From NCBI RefSeq assembly GCF_947493425.1, contig NZ_CANLRP010000055.1, positions 1 to 45,105 of the forward strand: DNA of 45,105 nucleotides, read 5' to 3'. Source of the DNA: an uncultured Microscilla sp. (lineage in GTDB: Bacteria > Bacteroidota > Bacteroidia > Cytophagales > Microscillaceae). Numbering within the stretch: the stretch's first letter is position 1; the number at the start of each line of letters is the position of its first letter. Under the pieces are notes generated by a model. It saw only the letters and a list, made by a program, of their open reading frames with translations. It ran no database searches and had not been told where the DNA came from. Made by a program: the position numbers and the translations under genes. Positions 41,092-45,105 of the stretch are shown here, in pieces.

Positions 41092-42018
41092 CTATTTCTT
41101 TGCTTCCAGTTTTTTACCTTGAGGTTCTTTGGCGTTGGCAGGTTTGGTACCCTGTAGAGTCAAAATATAGCTTGCTACATTTTGCATTTCTTCAGGCTTT
41201 AAGTCTTTCTTCCAAGCCTTCATCCCGTTTTTGGCCCCATATTTAATGGTTTTAAACACTCCTTTAATGTCGCCACCATACAACCAGTAGGCGTCAGTAA
41301 GGTTAGGGCCAATGCCTCCCTCAGCATTTTTACCGTGACAGGTAACGCAGTTCTTGACAAAAATTGCTTTACCACCATCAAGCGCAGCAGCATCATCTTT
41401 TACAAACTTCACACTGTTTTCGTCAATGTTGTTTGCCTGAGTTTTTTTGTAAGCCTCTACCTGTTTGGCAGCCACCGCCATTTCGGTTTCAAACTCTTCT
41501 ATTTGGTTAGGCAATGTACCTGTTACCTCATATAAGGCAATATATACTACCGCAAACACAATACAGATATAAAAGAGTGCTGTCCACCAAGGAGGCAAGT
41601 GGTTGTCCAGTTCGCGAATGCCATCATACTCGTGGTCAAGCATAATGTCTTCCTCGTCTTCAAGTGCTACTCGGTAGTTTTGCTTGTTCATCCAGTTTTT
41701 CCACATACCAGTGAGCAAACCGTCAGGTTTCAAACCTTTTTCGCGTTGGTCTTTCAACAAAATAATGTTGAGCATAGCTACCACATACATAGACACCGTA
41801 AGCACCAATACTGCAGCCACAATCAGTAATACAATGAGCATTACCATCATAAACTCAGATTTGGGCATGCCAAAATAACTTGGTTCCTGGGCGGCAGTTC
41901 CTTGTGCCCATAATGGAGCAACACTGAGCAAAGTGAGCATTGCCGCCAGCCACTTTGCTTTTTTGTTGAGTTTGAGCAGACCTGTTTTTTGCCAGATCTT
42001 ATATATTACTTGTCTCAT
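41092..42018 (-). CDS. ccoP: Cbb3-type cytochrome c oxidase subunit CcoP, single heme
   Basis: This 308-aa protein has an N-terminal signal-like stretch (LAAMLTLLSVAPLWAQG), a second membrane span (VMLIVLLIVAAVLVLTV), the CcoP phrase DNHLPPWWTALFY at 138-150 leading into a third span, and a periplasmic cytochrome c domain with one CVTCH (224-228) and a Met ligand likely in NGMKAW. Proteobacterial CcoP has two hemes c; the single-heme form is common in Bacteroidota. It passes electrons from soluble cytochrome c to CcoO. Its ATG overlaps the ccoQ end by 4 bp. Confidence 0.95.
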   Translation of the reverse strand: MRQVIYKIWQKTGLLKLNKKAKWLAAMLTLLSVAPLWAQGTAAQEPSYFGMPKSEFMMVMLIVLLIVAAVLVLTVSMYVVAMLNIILLKDQREKGLKPDGLLTGMWKNWMNKQNYRVALEDEEDIMLDHEYDGIRELDNHLPPWWTALFYICIVFAVVYIALYEVTGTLPNQIEEFETEMAVAAKQVEAYKKTQANNIDENSVKFVKDDAAALDGGKAIFVKNCVTCHGKNAEGGIGPNLTDAYWLYGGDIKGVFKTIKYGAKNGMKAWKKDLKPEEMQNVASYILTLQGTKPANAKEPQGKKLEAKK

Positions 42019-42218
42019 GACTGTGTATTTTCAGAGTGTTGAGATTCATTTTTTGTTACATCTAAATCCAGCGGTAAATGCCTCATTTCGCTGATGTGTT
42101 TTTTGTCTACCTTGAATAACCATATAATGAGTAGTAGAAAAAAACTAAAAAATATGATGAGTGAAATCACCGGAAAAACCTCGATGTTTTGAACTTGTTC
42201 GAAATAATGTTTAAACAT
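42015..42218 (-). CDS. ccoQ: Cbb3-type oxidase subunit CcoQ-like
   Basis: This 67-aa protein has one membrane segment (VISLIIFFSFFLLLIIWLF) and a short charged tail with DKKHISEMRHLPLD. CcoQ stabilises the complex, especially CcoP, in other bacteria. Its stop codon overlaps the ccoP start (ATGA), indicating coupled translation. It lies 75 bp downstream of ccoNO. Confidence 0.9.
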   Translation of the reverse strand: MFKHYFEQVQNIEVFPVISLIIFFSFFLLLIIWLFKVDKKHISEMRHLPLDLDVTKNESQHSENTQS

Positions 42219-42293
42219 TTTTTATGGTTTTATTGCTTCACTGTCAAGGGAGCTTAATGCCAGCCCTTTGACAGTGAAACCATTGAACAATCG

Positions 42294-44441
42294 TTATTTT
42301 TGGCTGACCTGATCTTGGTCTTTCACCTTAATGTCGGTTCCCAGGCGCTGTAGGTAGGCAATCAAAGCCACAATCTCTTTGTCTTTGCTTACCTTTATTT
42401 TATCCTTGGCAAGTTGCGTCACTATCTCAGTAGCTTGCTTGTCCATTTCATCAGCCGCCTGATTTTCAAACCCTTCAGGGTAAGGAACCCCCAAAGTTCT
42501 CATCGCATTTATTTTAGCCTTGATGCCATCTCTGTCATAGGTTTGGGTCATAAGCCAGGGGTAAGGAGGCATAATAGAGCCCGGAGATGTAAGGCGTGGG
42601 TCGAGCATGTGGCGATAGTGCCAGTTGTGTCCATACTTGCCACCCAAACGGTGCAAATCAGGACCAGTGCGTTTAGAGCCCCACAAAAATGGGTGATCGT
42701 ATACAAACTCGCCGGCTTTAGAGTATTGTCCTCCTTCAGGGTCGTAGCGTTCTACCTCAGAGCGGAACGGACGAATCATTTGAGAGTGACACCCTACACA
42801 ACCTTCCCTTATATACAAGTCACGCCCTTCGAGCTCTAGTGGCGTATAAGGTTTCACTGCGGCAATAGTAGGCACATTAGATTGGATCAGGAAAGTAGGC
42901 ATCAATTCTATCAATCCACCAATTAAAATAGCAATGGTAGTCAATACCGTAAACAAAATAGGCTTACGCTCAAGTACTCGGTGCCATGCACCTTTATGAA
43001 CAGCATGTTGTTTGGTTTCCATAGGAGGAGCCTCAGCATCTTCGTTGGCAAGGAACTTACCTTGACCAGCCGTTTTCCAAAGGTTATATGCCATAATGAA
43101 AGCACCCGTAAGGTAAAGCAAACCACCAAAAGCACGGAGTGCATACATGGGTACAATCTGTAGGGTAGTATCCAAAAAGTTTTTGTAAGTAAGCAAACCA
43201 TCTGGTTCAAACTGTTTCCACATCAAGCTTTGGGTAAAACCAGCCCAATACATAGGCAAAGCATAAAAAATGATTCCGAGTGTGCCTATCCAGAAGTGAA
43301 TATTGGCAAGGCGGGTAGAAAACAACTTGGTTTGCCACATACGTGGTACCATCCAGTAAAGCATACCAAAAATAATAAAACCGTTCCAGCCCAAGCCACC
43401 CACGTGTACGTGAGCTACGATCCAGTCGGTGTAGTGAGCAATGGCATTTACATTCTTTAACGACAGCATTGGCCCTTCAAAAGTAGCCATACCATAAGCA
43501 GTAATCGCCACTACCATAAACTTAAGAATGGGGTCTTCACGTACCCTGTCCCAAGCGCCACGCAAAGTCAAAAGACCATTCAACATACCCCCCCATGAAG
43601 GAGCTATCAACATAATAGAAAAAACAACCCCTAAGCTCTGTGCCCAACCTGGCAATGAGGTATATAATAAGTGGTGAGGGCCTGCCCAGATGTAAATAAA
43701 TATCAATGCCCAGAAGTGAATAATGGAGAGCTTGTAAGAATATACCGGACGATTGGCTGCTTTGGGCAGGTAATAATACATAATACCCAAAAATGGAGTA
43801 GTTAAGAAAAACGCCACTGCGTTGTGACCATACCACCACTGCACCAGTGCGTCTTGTACTCCAGCATACAAATAATAACTTTTGGTAAAGCTGATAGGCA
43901 ACTCAAATGAGTTTACCACGTGCAATACCGCTACTGTGATAAAGGTAGCTATGTAAAACCAAATAGCCACATACATATGTCGCTCACGTCGCTTGATAAT
44001 GGTACCAATCATATTGATACCAAACACCACCCAAATCAGCGTAATGGCAATGTCTATAGGCCACTCAAGCTCAGCGTATTCGTGGCTGGTAGTGATACCC
44101 AGAGGCAACGTGATAGCTGCTGCAACTATGATCAGTTGCCAGCCCCAGAAGTGCACCCGGCTAAGCGCATCGCTAAACATGCGGGCTTTGAGCAAACGTT
44201 GCATAGAGTAATACACCCCGGCAAACATAGCGTTACCTACAAAGGCAAATATGATGGCGTTGGTGTGGAGGGGTCGGATACGCCCAAAAGAAGTGTAGGG
44301 TATTCCGAAGTTGAATTGAGGAGCAAAGAGTTGTATGGCTATCAAAAGCCCTACCGTCATCCCCACAATAGCAAATACTACAGTGGCAATGACAAATAGC
44401 CTTACAATCCCATTGTCGTACCGAAATTTTTCTACTTGCAT
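42294..44441 (-). CDS. ccoNO: Fused cbb3-type cytochrome c oxidase subunits I and II (CcoNO)
   Basis: This 715-aa fusion has CcoN (about 1-460, twelve spans) and CcoO (about 490-715). Heme and copper ligands are visible: His59 in PLHTN, His206 in YGHN, His256-His257, and His345/His347 in AHVHVG. CcoO carries one membrane anchor (about 497-515) and heme c CVGCH (548-552) with probable Met624 in SIMPPYPW. The enzyme reduces O2 to water at low O2 while pumping protons. Fusion of N and O is typical of Bacteroidota. It is the first gene of the operon and has a clear promoter upstream. Confidence 0.97.
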   Translation of the reverse strand: MQVEKFRYDNGIVRLFVIATVVFAIVGMTVGLLIAIQLFAPQFNFGIPYTSFGRIRPLHTNAIIFAFVGNAMFAGVYYSMQRLLKARMFSDALSRVHFWGWQLIIVAAAITLPLGITTSHEYAELEWPIDIAITLIWVVFGINMIGTIIKRRERHMYVAIWFYIATFITVAVLHVVNSFELPISFTKSYYLYAGVQDALVQWWYGHNAVAFFLTTPFLGIMYYYLPKAANRPVYSYKLSIIHFWALIFIYIWAGPHHLLYTSLPGWAQSLGVVFSIMLIAPSWGGMLNGLLTLRGAWDRVREDPILKFMVVAITAYGMATFEGPMLSLKNVNAIAHYTDWIVAHVHVGGLGWNGFIIFGMLYWMVPRMWQTKLFSTRLANIHFWIGTLGIIFYALPMYWAGFTQSLMWKQFEPDGLLTYKNFLDTTLQIVPMYALRAFGGLLYLTGAFIMAYNLWKTAGQGKFLANEDAEAPPMETKQHAVHKGAWHRVLERKPILFTVLTTIAILIGGLIELMPTFLIQSNVPTIAAVKPYTPLELEGRDLYIREGCVGCHSQMIRPFRSEVERYDPEGGQYSKAGEFVYDHPFLWGSKRTGPDLHRLGGKYGHNWHYRHMLDPRLTSPGSIMPPYPWLMTQTYDRDGIKAKINAMRTLGVPYPEGFENQAADEMDKQATEIVTQLAKDKIKVSKDKEIVALIAYLQRLGTDIKVKDQDQVSQK

Positions 44442-44486
44442 GATTTAAAAGTATAAGTTTAAGGGTATTCTAATCGCAATGTGGTT

Positions 44487-44517
44487 CAAAAGTAGGCACA
44501 AGCCTTTCGGTAACAAA
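44487..44517 (-). promoter_or_regulatory. Promoter of the cco operon
   Basis: Read on the minus strand, TTTG (44517-44514) and TACTTTTG (44494-44487) are 19 bp apart, an exact match to the Bacteroidota housekeeping promoter pattern. Transcription would start about 44480, giving a leader of about 40 nt before ccoNO. Confidence 0.75.
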
Positions 44518-44539
44518 TGACATCTAACAGAGCAAAAAC

Positions 44540-44551
44540 TGACAATTGTCA
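44540..44551. promoter_or_regulatory. FNR/CRP-like palindrome upstream of the cco promoter
   Basis: TGACAATTGTCA is a perfect 12-bp palindrome, close to the TTGAC-N4-GTCAA sites of FNR/NNR-type regulators (the outermost bases differ: C and T here). Its centre is about 65 bp upstream of the predicted start, the position where class-I CRP/FNR activators bind. An oxygen- or NO-responsive activator of this operon would be expected. Confidence 0.5.
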
Positions 44552-44688
44552 TCTTTTGAAATGACCTCTTGATTTTGTGGTGGTTGGTAACTTTGATGAT
44601 TGTTGTTGATGTACTTGCCAAAATAGGAGGGAAGCTCAATGAGGTGGTATGATTTGCTTGAAGTAGTTGTACTTACACCAATAACGAA

Positions 44689-44906
44689 AGGCTCTTATTA
44701 AGCATCCTGCGGATACATTTTAAGAGTGTACGAAGTTTTTAAAATCTCTGATATACAGGTGTTTATGTATAACGCAAAGCGATAAGTGTAGGGGCAATCC
44801 CTTGCTGTAATGCAATGGAAGTTCGCGGTTTATCGGAATGGTTGCCCTAGTGCAGAGCAAACATGAGCATACAATGACCCTTCAGCCCAATTCTTTATAA
44901 GAGCCT
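44689..44906. mobile_element. Foldback element, AGGCTCTTAT family
   Basis: About 218 bp with inverted ends AGGCTCTTATTAAG and CTTTATAAGAGCCT. Inside is a second foldback (GCGATAA near 44780 with TTTATCG near 44836, and AGGGGCAA with TTGCCCT). No gene is inside. Flanking 44442-44688 holds the cco promoter; 44907-45105 is AT-rich and shows nothing recognisable. Its ends differ from the other families. Confidence 0.55.
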
Positions 44907-45105
44907 AACGAAATACCGCACCCATTACGAAATAACGTATAAAAATCCTTGTTTTTAGCTTCCCTTATTTTCATAAAAGTAAAAAAGTAAAATTTTATTT
45001 CACTGATTATCAATTACTTAAAAAATAATTTCAGGCTAAAAAGCTTTTGGTCTTAGGTTTGAATATATACTAACCAAAGATATTTAATAAGCTTTGTGGT
45101 TAGGA

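Noticed and set aside
43920..44399. 159-aa plus-strand frame inside ccoNO
   Set aside because: It is the antisense shadow of a hydrophobic-span-rich gene; the His/Lys/Ser-rich product has no domain.

Overview
The window looks like chromosomal DNA of a marine or soil Bacteroidota, most likely a Cytophagales bacterium (a Microscilla/Flexibacter-like organism is my impression from memory, not tested). Support comes from the ccoNO-fused cbb3 oxidase operon with a single-heme CcoP, the short-chain-dehydrogenase type of threonine dehydrogenase, the yceD-rpmF-plsX-fabH-accB-accC order, several copies of the Bacteroidota -7 box TAnnTTTG, and generally weak Shine-Dalgarno sequences. No rRNA, tRNA, CRISPR array or transposase gene was found.

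Layout. 1-2197: tandem repeats, then two GC-richer genes, a collagen-like protein and an R2K-type ATP-grasp enzyme. 2430-5848: a small membrane protein, RidA, threonine dehydrogenase and a 59-aa protein, with gaps holding foldback elements and duplications. 5853-9363: RsmA, leucyl aminopeptidase and PdxA. 9516-14454: the lipid-precursor operon yceD-rpmF-plsX-fabH-accB-accC, closed by a strong terminator. 14551-19381: an AT-rich accessory cassette with a double ThiF/E1-like protein, two paralogous 140-aa proteins, and a hexapeptide acyltransferase fused to an HSL-type esterase, preceded by a 250-bp element with 23-bp inverted repeats. 19570-24968: class-V aminotransferase, MarC with a structured leader, an ECF sigma factor with its presumed membrane anti-sigma, a lipoprotein and a TIGR01777 SDR. 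25178-28995: Kbl (partner of the distant Tdh), a thioesterase, N-formylglutamate amidohydrolase and an arginase-fold protein with a degraded metal site. 29310-31703: a small protein, thymidylate kinase, GNAT, CoA-binding protein and a 52-aa protein. 32391-37504: a RecB/AddA-like helicase without its nuclease domain, an orphan MlaE permease and a type III polyketide synthase. 37608-44441 (minus strand): ccoNO-ccoQ-ccoP-globin-ccoG-ccoH-TauE/SafE, a microaerobic respiration operon with a textbook Bacteroidota promoter and an upstream FNR/CRP-like palindrome.

How the genes work together. Tdh and Kbl form the threonine-to-glycine plus acetyl-CoA route. AccB/AccC, PlsX and FabH supply and start fatty acid and phospholipid synthesis. 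The cco genes build and assemble a high-affinity oxidase, and an embedded globin may handle O2 or NO. The least explained parts are the E1-like cassette and at least three families of non-coding foldback elements (108-218 bp). Three of these families share a core hairpin although their terminal repeats differ.
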